Positions 43,473-52,975 of a stretch of DNA of 64,000 nucleotides are shown piece after piece. Source of the stretch: Agarivorans sp050870875 (lineage in GTDB: Bacteria > Pseudomonadota > Gammaproteobacteria > Enterobacterales > Celerinatantimonadaceae); NCBI RefSeq assembly GCF_050870875.2, contig NZ_CP194041.2:4030001-4094000 (forward strand), given 5' to 3'. Below the pieces are notes generated by a model that did not search any database, had not been told where the DNA came from, and saw only the letters and a list, made by a program, of their open reading frames with translations. Each line of letters starts with the position of its first letter. Position 1 is the stretch's first letter. The translations under genes and the position numbers were made by a program.

Positions 43473-44207
43473 CTAACGGCGCTGGCGAACCGCTTCAAAC
43501 AAACAAATACCTGCAGCAACCGATACATTCAAACTGGATACTGCGCCTAACATCGGCAGTTTCACGAGTTCATCACAGGTTTCCCGAGTTAAGCGGCGCA
43601 TACCACTCCCTTCTGCGCCCATCACTATCGCCATTGGCCCTTGCAGTTTGGTATCGTAAATAAATTGCTCAGCTTCACCCGCCGTTCCCACAATCCACAC
43701 CCCTAGCTGTTGTAACTCACGCAAGGTTCTAGCCAGATTAGTAACCACGACTAATGGCACGGTTTCGGCAGCACCACTGGCGACTTTACGTACCGTCGCA
43801 TTTAACTGCACCGAGTTATCTTTCGGCACAATCACCCCCACAACTCCCGCGGCATCGGCGTTACGTAAACAAGCGCCTAAGTTATGCGGGTCCGTGACAC
43901 CATCTAAGATTAAAAATAATGGTGCCGTCGATGATTCAACCAATGATTTAAGATCGTGCTCATTATATCCGCGACCGGCTTTCACTCGTGCCACAATACC
44001 TTGGTGCTGAGTGCTTTCGGCTTTATCGTCCAAAGCCTTACGTGGCATAAATTGCACCGACGCGCCCAAACGACGTAGCTCGTTCAGTAAAGGAAGTAAG
44101 CGTTCATCTTGGCGACCTTTTAAGGCAAAAACTTCAATAATGCGCTCGGGACTGCGTTCTAATAATGCTTGCACCGCGTGCAGGCCATAAATTACTTGTT
44201 GGCTCAT
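43473..44207 (-). CDS. rlmB: 23S rRNA (guanosine(2251)-2'-O)-methyltransferase
   Basis: RlmB methylates the 2'-OH of G2251 in the peptidyl-transferase region. The 244-residue protein has an N-terminal L30e-like substrate domain (VIYGLHAVQALLERSPERI) and a SPOUT domain with DGVTDPHNLGACLRNADAAG near residue 100, MGAEGSGMRRLTRETC near 195 and LGAVSSLNVSVAAGI near 220, which form the SAM knot. It overlaps rnr by 4 bases. Confidence 0.96.
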   Translation of the reverse strand: MSQQVIYGLHAVQALLERSPERIIEVFALKGRQDERLLPLLNELRRLGASVQFMPRKALDDKAESTQHQGIVARVKAGRGYNEHDLKSLVESSTAPLFLILDGVTDPHNLGACLRNADAAGVVGVIVPKDNSVQLNATVRKVASGAAETVPLVVVTNLARTLRELQQLGVWIVGTAGEAEQFIYDTKLQGPMAIVMGAEGSGMRRLTRETCDELVKLPMLGAVSSLNVSVAAGICLFEAVRQRR

Positions 44208-46732
44208 AATCTGTTCTTCTGTTGTTTAGCGGCTGTGCGCTCTTGTTTTCCAGGGCGTTGCTTGCGTTTTTTCTTCGGCTTTTTACGCGGCTTCGCCTGA
44301 GACTCAGGACTTAGCTTGGCTTTTTTTGCTGCCGGATCCCGTTGCTGCCAAGGGCTAAAGCCACCTTTATTCTCCGCACTGCTATCTTGCGTACTGCTCG
44401 CGCTGGGCTGACGTCGTTTCCCTTTGTTTTTAAGGTCGCGATGCCGCGGCTTTTTACCTTTTCCTGCACGCTTACTCGTTTCGTCTTGCTCACCGGTTTT
44501 AACAAAGCGCTTACCACGCCCCCCATCTTTACCTGCACGTGTGGGGCGCTCAAATTCGTCGGCTAAACCATCTTTATTGACCAAGATAAATTCCATCTTG
44601 CGATCAGCCATATTCACCGAAGCAACCTTCACTATCAGCGAGTCACCAATACGGAAGCGCTTGCCCGTTTTTTCACCAACTAACAATTGGCGAGCTGCAT
44701 CATAATGATAATAGTCACCACGTAAAGAGTTGATATGCACTAAACCGTCAATATGAAACTCGTCAAGCCGAGCAAAAAAGCCGAAACCAGTGACCGCAGC
44801 AATCGTTGCAGGCAATACTGTACCGACATGGTCAAGCATATATTCGCACTTTAAACTATCAGAGACTTCACGCGTCGCATCATCGGCACGGCGCTCGGTC
44901 ATCGAACAGTTTTCTCCAAACTTGTCCATCTCATCGACTTGGTAACAATAGCCACCACTGCTCGTCCACTTATTTGTTAAAGTTTGACCAGCCGCTTCAG
45001 CAGCCTGTTTATCCACCAAATATTTAATCACTCGGTGTAATAATAAGTCAGGGTAACGACGAATTGGCGAGGTAAAGTGGGCATAAGACTTCAGAGCTAG
45101 ACCAAAATGACCAATATTATCGGGCTGATATACCGCTTGCATCATCGAGCGTAATAACATGGTTTGGATCAGCTCGAGATCGGGCCGCTGTTGGATCTCG
45201 GCGACCAACTTGAAGTAGTCTTTAGGTTGAGGCTCTTCCCCACCCGCCAGTGATAGTCCTAATTCGTTAAGAAAACCTTTGAAATTGGTCAGTCGCTCTT
45301 TTCCAGGACGATCGTGCACTCGATACAAAATCGGCTGCTGATGTTTCTCGACAAATTTAGCCGCCGCCACATTTGCCTGAATCATACATTCTTCGATCAT
45401 CTTGTGCGCATCGTTACGCGTCAGCGGCACAATTTGTTCAATTTTACGCTGTGCATTAAAAATGAAGCGGGTTTCTTGAGTTTCTAACTCGATACCGCCG
45501 CGCTCAGCTCGGTTGATTTTTAATGCGCTATATAAACGGTGTAGCTCTTGTAAATGAGGGACTTGCTGGACATAACGTGCACTTAAGGCTTCATCACCAT
45601 CGAGAATAGCGGCCACCTTGTTATAGGTGAATCGAGCATGGGAGTGCATCAGCGCCTGATAAAACTTATAGCCCGATAAGCGCCCTGCCGCCGAAATAGT
45701 CATTTCTGCCACCATGCACAAACGATCCACCTGGGGATTTAACGAGCACAAGCCATTAGATAACTGCTCCGGCAGCATCGGGATCACCTGATCGGGGAAA
45801 TAGACCGAATTCCCGCGATTGAGAGCTTCTTTATCTAAGGCTGCGTCGGGGCGAACATAATAGGATACATCGGCTATCGCCACCCATAAACGCCAGCCGC
45901 CAGATTTTTTCGCTTCACAATAAACAGCATCATCGAAATCGCGAGCATCCTCCCCATCGATGGTAACCAATGGTAACTTACGTAAATCAACCCGATTTTG
46001 TTTAGCCGCTTCATCAACTTCTTCTTCAAGCTTATTCACCGCCTTAATCACCGATTTAGGCCACTCGTGTGGTATATCGTGATTGCGCAGCGCTACCTGA
46101 ACTTCCATCCCCGGCGCCATTTTGTCACCAAGAATATCAATGACTTTACCAACAGCAAGCTTCGGAGCCGAGGGACGACTCAACACTTCAATCACCACTA
46201 CTTGGCCTTGACGCGCCCCGGCAGTATCATTTTTAGCAATTAAAATATCTTGATTAATCCGAGGATCTTCCGGTACCACGTAACGGTGGTTGCCTTCAAC
46301 AAAATAGCGCCCCACCAGTTTAAGCTTACGCAGCTTAAGCAGCTTGATGACTTGTCCTTCGCGACGACCACGCTTATCAATACTGGATGGAGCGGCCAGC
46401 ACAAAGTCATTATGAAAAACCTTACGCATTTCTTTGGCCGACAAAAATAGATCCGGCCCTTCTTGAGTCGTATTCAAAAAGCCAAAGCCGTCACGGTGAC
46501 CAATCACCGTGCCAGTAACCAAGCCCAAACGCTCTGGCAAGGTATAAGCGCCGATCCGAGTAGTGACTAATAGGCCTTCTTCTAATAAGTGTGCCAAGGT
46601 CGCAGTGAATTGGGGTGCCTGTTCTGGCGTCACCAAAGCTTGTAACCACTCTATAGAAACGGGTGCCATTTCTTGTTCTAGCGCCGCTAATAAACTGACT
46701 TTGAGAGTGGCCGATACAGCCTGATTTTGCAT
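44204..46732 (-). CDS. rnr: ribonuclease R
   Basis: A processive 3'-5' exoribonuclease of 842 residues that degrades structured RNA. Order of domains: N-terminal helix-turn-helix and cold-shock domains (VTGTVIGHRDGFGFL near residue 72), the RNB catalytic domain with its metal aspartates in TIDGEDARDFDDAVYCE near 255, ending HFTSPIRRYPDLLLHRVIKY near 548, an S1 domain near 635-715, and a very basic tail ending RTAAKQQKNRL. Such a tail helps bind structured RNA. It overlaps rlmB by 4 bases and is 77 bases after motX. Confidence 0.97.
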   Translation of the reverse strand: MQNQAVSATLKVSLLAALEQEMAPVSIEWLQALVTPEQAPQFTATLAHLLEEGLLVTTRIGAYTLPERLGLVTGTVIGHRDGFGFLNTTQEGPDLFLSAKEMRKVFHNDFVLAAPSSIDKRGRREGQVIKLLKLRKLKLVGRYFVEGNHRYVVPEDPRINQDILIAKNDTAGARQGQVVVIEVLSRPSAPKLAVGKVIDILGDKMAPGMEVQVALRNHDIPHEWPKSVIKAVNKLEEEVDEAAKQNRVDLRKLPLVTIDGEDARDFDDAVYCEAKKSGGWRLWVAIADVSYYVRPDAALDKEALNRGNSVYFPDQVIPMLPEQLSNGLCSLNPQVDRLCMVAEMTISAAGRLSGYKFYQALMHSHARFTYNKVAAILDGDEALSARYVQQVPHLQELHRLYSALKINRAERGGIELETQETRFIFNAQRKIEQIVPLTRNDAHKMIEECMIQANVAAAKFVEKHQQPILYRVHDRPGKERLTNFKGFLNELGLSLAGGEEPQPKDYFKLVAEIQQRPDLELIQTMLLRSMMQAVYQPDNIGHFGLALKSYAHFTSPIRRYPDLLLHRVIKYLVDKQAAEAAGQTLTNKWTSSGGYCYQVDEMDKFGENCSMTERRADDATREVSDSLKCEYMLDHVGTVLPATIAAVTGFGFFARLDEFHIDGLVHINSLRGDYYHYDAARQLLVGEKTGKRFRIGDSLIVKVASVNMADRKMEFILVNKDGLADEFERPTRAGKDGGRGKRFVKTGEQDETSKRAGKGKKPRHRDLKNKGKRRQPSASSTQDSSAENKGGFSPWQQRDPAAKKAKLSPESQAKPRKKPKKKRKQRPGKQERTAAKQQKNRL

Positions 46733-46809
46733 TAACTAACCTGCTAAGTTGAGCAAATAAAGGGATATTCCTTATAGAATAGCCCTATGGTAATGCTTTA
46801 AGTAAGGCT

Positions 46810-47523
46810 TTAGTAGGGTTGGTTGCTTGCTTTAGCTTTTTCGACCACATAATCAGGCATTTTTTGGGCCAAAGACGCCAATAATTGACTGGCCTGAAGG
46901 TGAGTCTTTTTGTCTGCAATAATCGAATGATGTAACCAACGATAGGCATCTTCGTAATCATAAGGACTGCCCTCGCCCTCAACGTACAAGGAAACCAAGC
47001 GCAGCTGAGCAGGTAAAAAACCCTGACCAGCCGCTTCACGTAGCAAGGGAATAGCCTTGGTCACGTCTTGTTGCACCAACGTTCCTGTCGCATAATAACG
47101 ACCCAGTTGTTCCATCGCTGCCGCTAAACCTTGATTGGCGGCTCGCCACATATACATGATACCTAGTTCAGGGTTTGCTTCCACGCAGACCCCCCAAGCC
47201 AGCATATCCCCCCATAAAAATTGATAGGCAGGAATTGCAACTTTTTCGGCGCGAGCCTCAATATCTTCGACCAACTGACAATCATCGGCTTTAACGCGAG
47301 CCAGATGCTGATTTTTATTAATCCAAGAAATCAGCTCCCCTTGTTTATAAAGCTGAACCGCGTCAATATCAGAAGGGCTAGTGTACTCTGTGGAATCAAC
47401 TATTTGAGTTGGTGCAGCAGTTTGCTCGGATTCAGCATCCACCGACAAGGGCTCGATAGGTTCAGCCAAAACCGGAGTCGTTAAGCTCGCCAACAGTAAC
47501 AATGGGGGAAGATACTTGTTCAT
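46810..47523 (-). CDS. motX: sodium-type polar flagellar motor protein MotX
   Basis: MotX forms, with MotY, the T ring of sodium-driven polar flagella and helps place the PomAB stator. The 237-residue protein has a signal peptide (LLLLASLTTPVLA), an acidic spacer and then the conserved region VKADDCQLVEDIEARAEKV near residue 75, YQFLWGDMLAWGVCVE and Sel1-like repeats (LGRYYATGTLVQQD; LVSLYVEGEGSPYDYEDAYRWL). A sigma-28 promoter precedes it. Presence of MotX implies a Vibrio-like flagellum in this organism. Confidence 0.93.
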   Translation of the reverse strand: MNKYLPPLLLLASLTTPVLAEPIEPLSVDAESEQTAAPTQIVDSTEYTSPSDIDAVQLYKQGELISWINKNQHLARVKADDCQLVEDIEARAEKVAIPAYQFLWGDMLAWGVCVEANPELGIMYMWRAANQGLAAAMEQLGRYYATGTLVQQDVTKAIPLLREAAGQGFLPAQLRLVSLYVEGEGSPYDYEDAYRWLHHSIIADKKTHLQASQLLASLAQKMPDYVVEKAKASNQPY

Positions 47524-47552
47524 TTGCCGTTCCTATACCGTTCACCTCTAGG

Positions 47553-47579
47553 CTATCGGCACTTTGAAACAAAACTAAA
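47553..47579 (-). promoter_or_regulatory. sigma-28 (FliA) promoter of motX
   Basis: Read leftwards, TTTAGTTT (-35; consensus TAAAGTTT, 6/8), an 11-base spacer, then GCCGATAG (-10; consensus GCCGATAA, 7/8). Spacing is exactly that of sigma-28 promoters, and the start lies about 30 bases before motX. Confidence 0.8.
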
Positions 47580-47594
47580 GCGACTTTTCAAATA

Positions 47595-47619
47595 CAAAAA
47601 AGGAGTGCAAGCACTCCTT
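47595..47619 (-). terminator. terminator of mdh
   Basis: AAGGAGTGC / GCACTCCTT with a 2-base loop, followed on the minus strand by T6, 18 bases after the mdh stop. Confidence 0.9.
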
Positions 47620-47637
47620 GACCTGAATTCGCTAAGA

Positions 47638-48570
47638 TTAACTCACAAATTCAATTCCTTTATCGATATCACCATGTAAGGTATCTAACATGCCATCGAT
47701 AGCTGATTTTTCAAAGCTGCTAATTTCACCATAAGGTAAAATTTCAACCACGCCTTGCGGACCTAAGCGAACTGGTTGAGCAAAGAACTGAGCGTGCTCA
47801 CTGCCGCCATCAACATAGGCACATTCAATCACGTCTTCACCTTGCGCAGCTTTCACTAAAGAGAGACAAAAACGTGCTGCGGCCTGCCCCATCGAAAGCG
47901 TAGCACTGCCACCACCAGCTTTGGCTTCCACGACTTCGGTGCCCGCATTTTGAATTCGCGTGGTCATGGCAGCGATTTCATCATCGCTAAATTCAATACC
48001 GTCTAGTTGCGATAGCAAAGGTAAAATTGTCACCCCGCTGTGACCACCAATCACATTAAGTTTTATATCTGCAGGGTTGAGGCCTCTGGCTTCCGCAATA
48101 AAAGTTTCTGAGCGGATCACATCGAGGGTTGTCACCCCAAAAAGTTTACTCTTATTGTAAACACCCGCCTTTTTTAGTACTTCCGCGGCAATAGGCACAG
48201 TCGTATTGACAGGGTTGGTGATAATACCAATACACGCGCTTGGGCAAGTCGCGGCAACTTTTTCAATTAAATTTTTAACAATACCTGCATTAATGTTAAA
48301 TAAATCAGAGCGATCCATTCCAGGTTTACGCGCCACACCCGCTGAAATTAATACAATGTCAGCACCTTCCAAGGCAGGTGTCGGGTCTTCTCCTGCAAAT
48401 CCTTGTATTGCGACTTGAGTCGGGATATGGCTCAAATCAACCGCAACCCCAGGAGTAACAGGAGCGATATCATAAAGTGAAAGTTCAGAACCCGCAGGTA
48501 ATTGAGTTTTTAATAGTAATGAAAGGGCTTGACCTATTCCGCCAGCGGCACCTAATACGGCTACTTTCAT
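47638..48570 (-). CDS. mdh: malate dehydrogenase
   Basis: Mdh oxidises malate to oxaloacetate with NAD, closing the TCA cycle. The 310-residue protein is the E. coli type: NAD loop VAVLGAAGGIGQALSLLLKT at the N-terminus, SAGVARKPGMDRSDLFNIN near residue 77 with substrate arginines, TNPVNTTVPIAAEVLKKAG near 117 and the catalytic histidine in NVIGGHSGVTILPLLSQ near 174. It is a single gene with a terminator and is a classic ArcA target. Confidence 0.97.
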   Translation of the reverse strand: MKVAVLGAAGGIGQALSLLLKTQLPAGSELSLYDIAPVTPGVAVDLSHIPTQVAIQGFAGEDPTPALEGADIVLISAGVARKPGMDRSDLFNINAGIVKNLIEKVAATCPSACIGIITNPVNTTVPIAAEVLKKAGVYNKSKLFGVTTLDVIRSETFIAEARGLNPADIKLNVIGGHSGVTILPLLSQLDGIEFSDDEIAAMTTRIQNAGTEVVEAKAGGGSATLSMGQAAARFCLSLVKAAQGEDVIECAYVDGGSEHAQFFAQPVRLGPQGVVEILPYGEISSFEKSAIDGMLDTLHGDIDKGIEFVS

Positions 48571-48749
48571 CCAACTTCTCCATGCTTTTTTATTGTGGTA
48601 GAGGGGTAATCTTTAAAGACACACACAAGATAGCGGAATCTATAAAGAAATACAATTTAGCAACATTTTTAAAGCAACTATAAAACACTAAAAGACCGAC
48701 TCAATCACACTTTAACAACTCGTTTTAGACCTTGGTCTAACTGTATTTG

Positions 48750-49457
48750 CTACTTAAAATAAGCTTGGTAGATAGCCTGATACTCGCCATTACTTTTTAA
48801 CACTTTCAATGCATCGTTAATTTTCTGGAGTAAACGCTGATCTTGTTTCGACACAGCAATACCTAAACCACTTGCTGGATAAGTTCTATCAGTTTGGAGC
48901 ACATATTGTGGGTGTTTTACTAACCAATAATGCGCCGCAGCAGAATCCAGCAGCACAGCATCAATACGATCTTGCAGCAAATCCTGCAAAGCCAATTGAT
49001 AACTAGGGTAAGAAATAGAGAATATGGCTTTACGTTGGCGACGCAAGAAACGCTGGAAACTGGAACCATTCTGTACTGCAACCACCGACTGAGATGTGAG
49101 CTTATACTCAGCTTTGGTAATATAGACTGCGATATTGTCAAAATAAGCGTGGCTAAAATTCACTAAACGCTGGCGAGGCTCAGTAATATCCAAGGCTGAA
49201 ATCGCAAAATCATAGTGCCCGACCGCCACACTGCCCAATAGACTATCGAAGGGTTGGTGATAAAACTGACACTCTCTTTTCATCTGCATACAGAGGGCCT
49301 TCGCGAGATCGATATCAAAACCCACCAGCTGCTTATTTTGGTCAAACGACTCAAAAGGCGGATATGAAGCTTCGGTGACAACCCGTAATGGTAGCTCCTC
49401 TGCCTGAGCAAAATGTATCAATATTAAGGATAGAAATAACAAAAATTTGCAGCGCAT
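48750..49457 (-). CDS. periplasmic amino-acid-binding protein (SBP_bac_3 family)
   Basis: A 235-residue solute-binding protein. The signal peptide ends FAQA-E; the mature part shows the family pattern VVTEASYPPFESFDQNKQL, GFDIDLAKALC near residue 46, ISALDITEPRQRLVNFSHAY near 85 and YPASGLGIAVSKQD near 193. No permease or ATPase gene adjoins it. It is divergent from argR with an ARG box between, which points to arginine or another basic amino acid, but it may instead be a sensor or enzyme partner. Confidence 0.82.
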   Translation of the reverse strand: MRCKFLLFLSLILIHFAQAEELPLRVVTEASYPPFESFDQNKQLVGFDIDLAKALCMQMKRECQFYHQPFDSLLGSVAVGHYDFAISALDITEPRQRLVNFSHAYFDNIAVYITKAEYKLTSQSVVAVQNGSSFQRFLRRQRKAIFSISYPSYQLALQDLLQDRIDAVLLDSAAAHYWLVKHPQYVLQTDRTYPASGLGIAVSKQDQRLLQKINDALKVLKSNGEYQAIYQAYFK

Positions 49458-49555
49458 AAGTGATTACTCATCATGTCTTTACAACTATGATAATGCAGCT
49501 TTGCTCACTCGAACAACTCATAGCGAGAACTTCACTACCGAATAGTGTGCCAAAC

Positions 49556-49573
49556 TATGCATTTATATGCACA
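49556..49573. promoter_or_regulatory. ARG box (ArgR operator)
   Basis: TATGCATTTATATGCACA matches the ARG-box consensus TNTGAATWWWWATTCANA with one symmetrical mismatch per half. It lies 15 bases upstream of the -35 box of argR and about 100 bases before the divergent binding-protein gene. Confidence 0.7.
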
Positions 49574-49587
49574 AAAGGGGAATAAAG

Positions 49588-49616
49588 TTGATATAAGAGT
49601 TAAAGTTGGCGACAAT
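49588..49616 (+). promoter_or_regulatory. promoter of argR
   Basis: TTGATA (49588-49593), 17 bases, GACAAT (49611-49616). The gap to the ATG is 29 bases. Confidence 0.6.
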
Positions 49617-49645
49617 AACTGCGGATTTATAAGCTCGGATCACCG

Positions 49646-50113
49646 ATGAAATATAGCGATAAACAAGAACAGTTAATAAAAGCCTTTAAATCACTGTTAA
49701 AAGAAGAACGATTTGGTTCGCAAGCTGAAATCGTTACCGCCTTGCAGGAGCAAGGTTTTGAAAACATTAACCAATCTAAAGTCTCACGAATGTTGAGCAA
49801 ATTTGGGGCGGTTCGCACCCGCAATGCCAAGATGGAAATGGTTTACTGTTTACCTGCCGAATTGGGGGTCCCGACCGTTTCTAGCCAACTTAAAATCTTG
49901 GTTTTAGAAATGGACTTCAACGATGCACTAATTGTCATTCATACCAGCCCAGGGGCTGCACAATTAATTGCTCGCCTATTGGATTCTTTAGGTAAGGCCG
50001 AAGGGATCCTTGGCACCATTGCCGGAGACGATACCATTTTTATCACCCCTACCCGTCAAATTGACATTGCTGACGTATTTCAATCAGTCAAAGAACTATT
50101 CGAAATCAGTTAG
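49646..50113 (+). CDS. argR: arginine repressor
   Basis: ArgR represses arginine biosynthesis genes and serves in plasmid/XerCD recombination in E. coli. The 155-residue protein has an N-terminal winged helix (FGSQAEIVTALQEQGFENIN, then QSKVSRMLSKFGAV) and a C-terminal trimer domain with the arginine-binding acidic pair in TIAGDDTIFITP near residue 128. An ARG box upstream suggests autoregulation. In many gammaproteobacteria argR neighbours mdh, as here (one gene between). Confidence 0.96.
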   Translation: MKYSDKQEQLIKAFKSLLKEERFGSQAEIVTALQEQGFENINQSKVSRMLSKFGAVRTRNAKMEMVYCLPAELGVPTVSSQLKILVLEMDFNDALIVIHTSPGAAQLIARLLDSLGKAEGILGTIAGDDTIFITPTRQIDIADVFQSVKELFEIS

Positions 50114-50136
50114 CACCTAATGGCCCCTTCCCCAAA

Positions 50137-51189
50137 CTAAGCTTTGGGGAAGACAAAAGCCGCTAAATGTTCCACCGATAACCAAACTTTAACCCCAGGT
50201 TCAGCCTGCCAATGATCGCGCATGCGAGCATGTAAAACCTGCTCTGGTAGCGCGGCTAATCGCAGCCTAAAATGGGTTTCGTTACCCATGGGATGAACTG
50301 AAATGATAGTTGCTTCAATCATCTCACTATTTTCGAGTTGATGAACCATGACATCTTTGGCCCGCACGATCACTTCAACTGCTTGCTCGTCGGCAAATTG
50401 CTCTGCCGCAAATGAGCCCAGAGCCGTCACCACTTTTCCTTGCCGCACCTTGGAGGAAAATCGATTACTCGGGCCAAATAAAGCGGCAACAAAAGCATTC
50501 TTTGGCTGATTGTAGAGTTGTTGTGGCGTGTCATCTTGAATGATTTTACCCTGCTCCATCACGACAATTCGATCGGCAATAAACATTGCCTCGAAAGGAT
50601 CATGGGTGACCATTAACGCCGGCGTATCACTCTTCTTTAAAATATCGAGGGTTTCTTCTCGCACCTGTTGACGTAAATGCTCATCTAAGGCCGAGAATGG
50701 TTCGTCAAGTAGCAGCGTACTTGGCTCAGGAGCAAGCGCCCGAAGTAAGGCGACACGTTGCTGCTGACCTCCGGATAAAGTGTGTGGGAAGCGCTCCAGC
50801 AAACCGTTCATGCCCATGTTTGCTAAGCTATCTTGAACCCATTGACGTCGTTGCGGTAGGTCTTGACGAGTAGCGAAACCATATTCAATATTAGCGCGAA
50901 CAGTCATGTGCGGAAAGAGCGCGTAGTCTTGGAACATCATGCCTATCGCACGTTGCTCAGGAGGCAGATGAATCCCTTTAGCGGGCGCTGCCACTAATTT
51001 TTGTTGCAAATAAAGCTCACCGCTTTGCAAACGTTCTAAACCTGCAATCAATCTTAGTAAGGTGGTTTTTCCACAACCTGATGGCCCAAGTAAGGCAACA
51101 ATTTGGTGGCTATCCACCGTTAAACTAACATCTTTTAGTGCTTGCTGCTTACCGTAGTAATGATTAACTTGGCGTAACTCTATACTCAT
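50137..51189 (-). CDS. fbpC: iron(III) ABC transporter ATP-binding protein
   Basis: A 350-residue ATPase of the FbpC/CysA/PotA type. Walker A LLGPSGCGKTTLLRLIAGLE near residue 32, Q-loop MMFQDYALFPHMTV, signature LSGGQQQRVALLRALAPEP near 140, Walker B LLLDEPFSALDEHL, H-loop VTHDPFEAMF, and a C-terminal regulatory TOBE domain (~240-350). It is the last gene of fbpABC, 15 bases after the permease. Confidence 0.92.
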   Translation of the reverse strand: MSIELRQVNHYYGKQQALKDVSLTVDSHQIVALLGPSGCGKTTLLRLIAGLERLQSGELYLQQKLVAAPAKGIHLPPEQRAIGMMFQDYALFPHMTVRANIEYGFATRQDLPQRRQWVQDSLANMGMNGLLERFPHTLSGGQQQRVALLRALAPEPSTLLLDEPFSALDEHLRQQVREETLDILKKSDTPALMVTHDPFEAMFIADRIVVMEQGKIIQDDTPQQLYNQPKNAFVAALFGPSNRFSSKVRQGKVVTALGSFAAEQFADEQAVEVIVRAKDVMVHQLENSEMIEATIISVHPMGNETHFRLRLAALPEQVLHARMRDHWQAEPGVKVWLSVEHLAAFVFPKA

Positions 51190-51204
51190 GGAGGCTAAAC
51201 TTCC

Positions 51205-52881
51205 TTATCGACGAGGCTCTGATAAACCAATATTGCGACTCATGATGATCACCGGAATAATACCAGCCAGCAAAATGGTGAGTGCCGCCAAAGCACTCTG
51301 TTCTAACTGTTCTAATGAGGCTAAGTCCCACACTTGGGTGGACAAAGTATTAAAATTGAATGGTCTTAGAATAAGAGTGATGGGCAGTTCCTTCATGCTA
51401 TCGACAAAAACCAACAACATCGCCGTCAGTAAGCTTGGTCTGAGCAAAGGGAAGTGAATACGCCATAAGGTTCTTCCCGAACGACTGCCTAATACCCGCG
51501 AAGCATCATCCATCTCAGGGGTGATTTTAGTCAAACTGGCATCTAGCGTTCGATAACTTAAGGCGATAAAACGCAAGGCGTAAGCCAATACCAATGCAGC
51601 ACTGCTGCCAGTAAATATTAATCCAACCGGATGTTCCAGCCAGGCGATCATCAAACCATCGATGGCGTTGTCTAGTAAACCCAAAGGATAGAGGATCCCT
51701 ACCGCTAATACCGCCCCCGGAATGGCATAACCTAGAGTCGCTAGTTCAGCTAAACTGCGCATCTTATGGCTTTTCGATAGGCGAACACCGTAAGCCAGCA
51801 GCAAACCTAAAGCCGTTGTAAACAACGCTGCCATGGCTGCTAAAGAAAAGCTATTCCAAGCATTACTTAAATATTGTTCCAGGCCAGCGTCAAGATTACC
51901 CAAAGCATAATGAATCAGCACCGTTACTGGTAATATAAAACCGAGACCGATTGGCAATACACACAGAAAGGTGGCGAGATAGGCTTTACTGCCAGTTAGC
52001 GGCTCAGCAAACATGGCAGTGGATTGGCCAGTCAATTTATAAAACTTGCCCGCATGCCGGCTATAACGCTCTAAAGCAAGTAAAATAATCGAAAAACTAA
52101 CTAACATTAAAGCCAGTTGCGCTGCAGCAGACAAACTACTCATGTTAAGCCAGACATCGAAAATCCCTGCGGTCAATGTTGGCACCGCAAAAAACTCCAC
52201 CGTGCCAAATTCATTAATAGTTTCCATCAATGCTAAGGTAACCCCGACAATAATCGCGGGTCTGGCTAAGGGCAAAGCGACTCTAAAAAAACTTTGCGTC
52301 TGGCTTTTACCCAAACAACGACTCATCTCATACAACTGCGCTGCTTGCTCAACAAAAGCCGCCCGAGCCAATAAATAGACATAGGGATAAAGCACTAAAC
52401 TTAGTACTGTAATTGCCCCTTCAATAGAGCGGATCTCAGGAAACCAATACTCGCGCGCTGTCTGCCAGCCAAACAGCAGTCTTAAGCTTTTTTGAACAAA
52501 GCCTGCGTACTCAAGCTGATCGGTAATCACAAAGGCTAAGATATAACTGGGCACAGCTAGCGGCAGTAATAAAGCCCACACCAGTAACGACTTTAAAGGG
52601 AAATCAAAGCGCGTGACTAACCATGCTGCACCAGTTCCAATGACACTAGTGAATAGTGCAACGCCCAGGCACAGTATTAAGGTGTTTTTTAAATAAACCC
52701 AAAATACCGTATCCAATAGATGCTGCCAGATCTGCTGATTGCTTGCCCAGGCTAAAGTGAACAAAGTAGCAATAGGCATCAGTGCCAACAATGCGATAAC
52801 CAAACCACACCAAACCCAAGGATCGGTCAGCACCCATTTTGCCAAAAAACGCCTCTGCGTAAACTTGGTAACGATGTTCAT
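51205..52881 (-). CDS. fbpB: iron(III) ABC transporter permease (two fused halves)
   Basis: A 558-residue membrane protein with about 12 helices in two repeated halves, each with a BPD permease loop: EMSRCLGKSQTQSFFRVALP near residue 190 and DDASRVLGSRSGRTLWRIHFP near 470. This is the FbpB/SfuB architecture. It lies 94 bases after the fbpA gene with a hairpin between, and directly precedes fbpC. Confidence 0.92.
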   Translation of the reverse strand: MNIVTKFTQRRFLAKWVLTDPWVWCGLVIALLALMPIATLFTLAWASNQQIWQHLLDTVFWVYLKNTLILCLGVALFTSVIGTGAAWLVTRFDFPLKSLLVWALLLPLAVPSYILAFVITDQLEYAGFVQKSLRLLFGWQTAREYWFPEIRSIEGAITVLSLVLYPYVYLLARAAFVEQAAQLYEMSRCLGKSQTQSFFRVALPLARPAIIVGVTLALMETINEFGTVEFFAVPTLTAGIFDVWLNMSSLSAAAQLALMLVSFSIILLALERYSRHAGKFYKLTGQSTAMFAEPLTGSKAYLATFLCVLPIGLGFILPVTVLIHYALGNLDAGLEQYLSNAWNSFSLAAMAALFTTALGLLLAYGVRLSKSHKMRSLAELATLGYAIPGAVLAVGILYPLGLLDNAIDGLMIAWLEHPVGLIFTGSSAALVLAYALRFIALSYRTLDASLTKITPEMDDASRVLGSRSGRTLWRIHFPLLRPSLLTAMLLVFVDSMKELPITLILRPFNFNTLSTQVWDLASLEQLEQSALAALTILLAGIIPVIIMSRNIGLSEPRR

Positions 52882-52917
52882 AGTTTCCTAAATACGATGA
52901 CGGCGGATTGAATCGCA

Positions 52918-52940
52918 AAAGCTGACCAAGGGCCAGCTTT
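52918..52940 (-). terminator. intercistronic hairpin between fbpA and fbpB
   Basis: AAAGCTG / CAGCTTT with a 9-base loop and only a short T tract on the minus strand. It may stop part of transcription or shield the fbpA mRNA end, giving more binding protein than permease. Confidence 0.5.
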
Positions 52941-52975
52941 GATTCACTAACAAGGAGCTAAGGCTTAAACATGCC

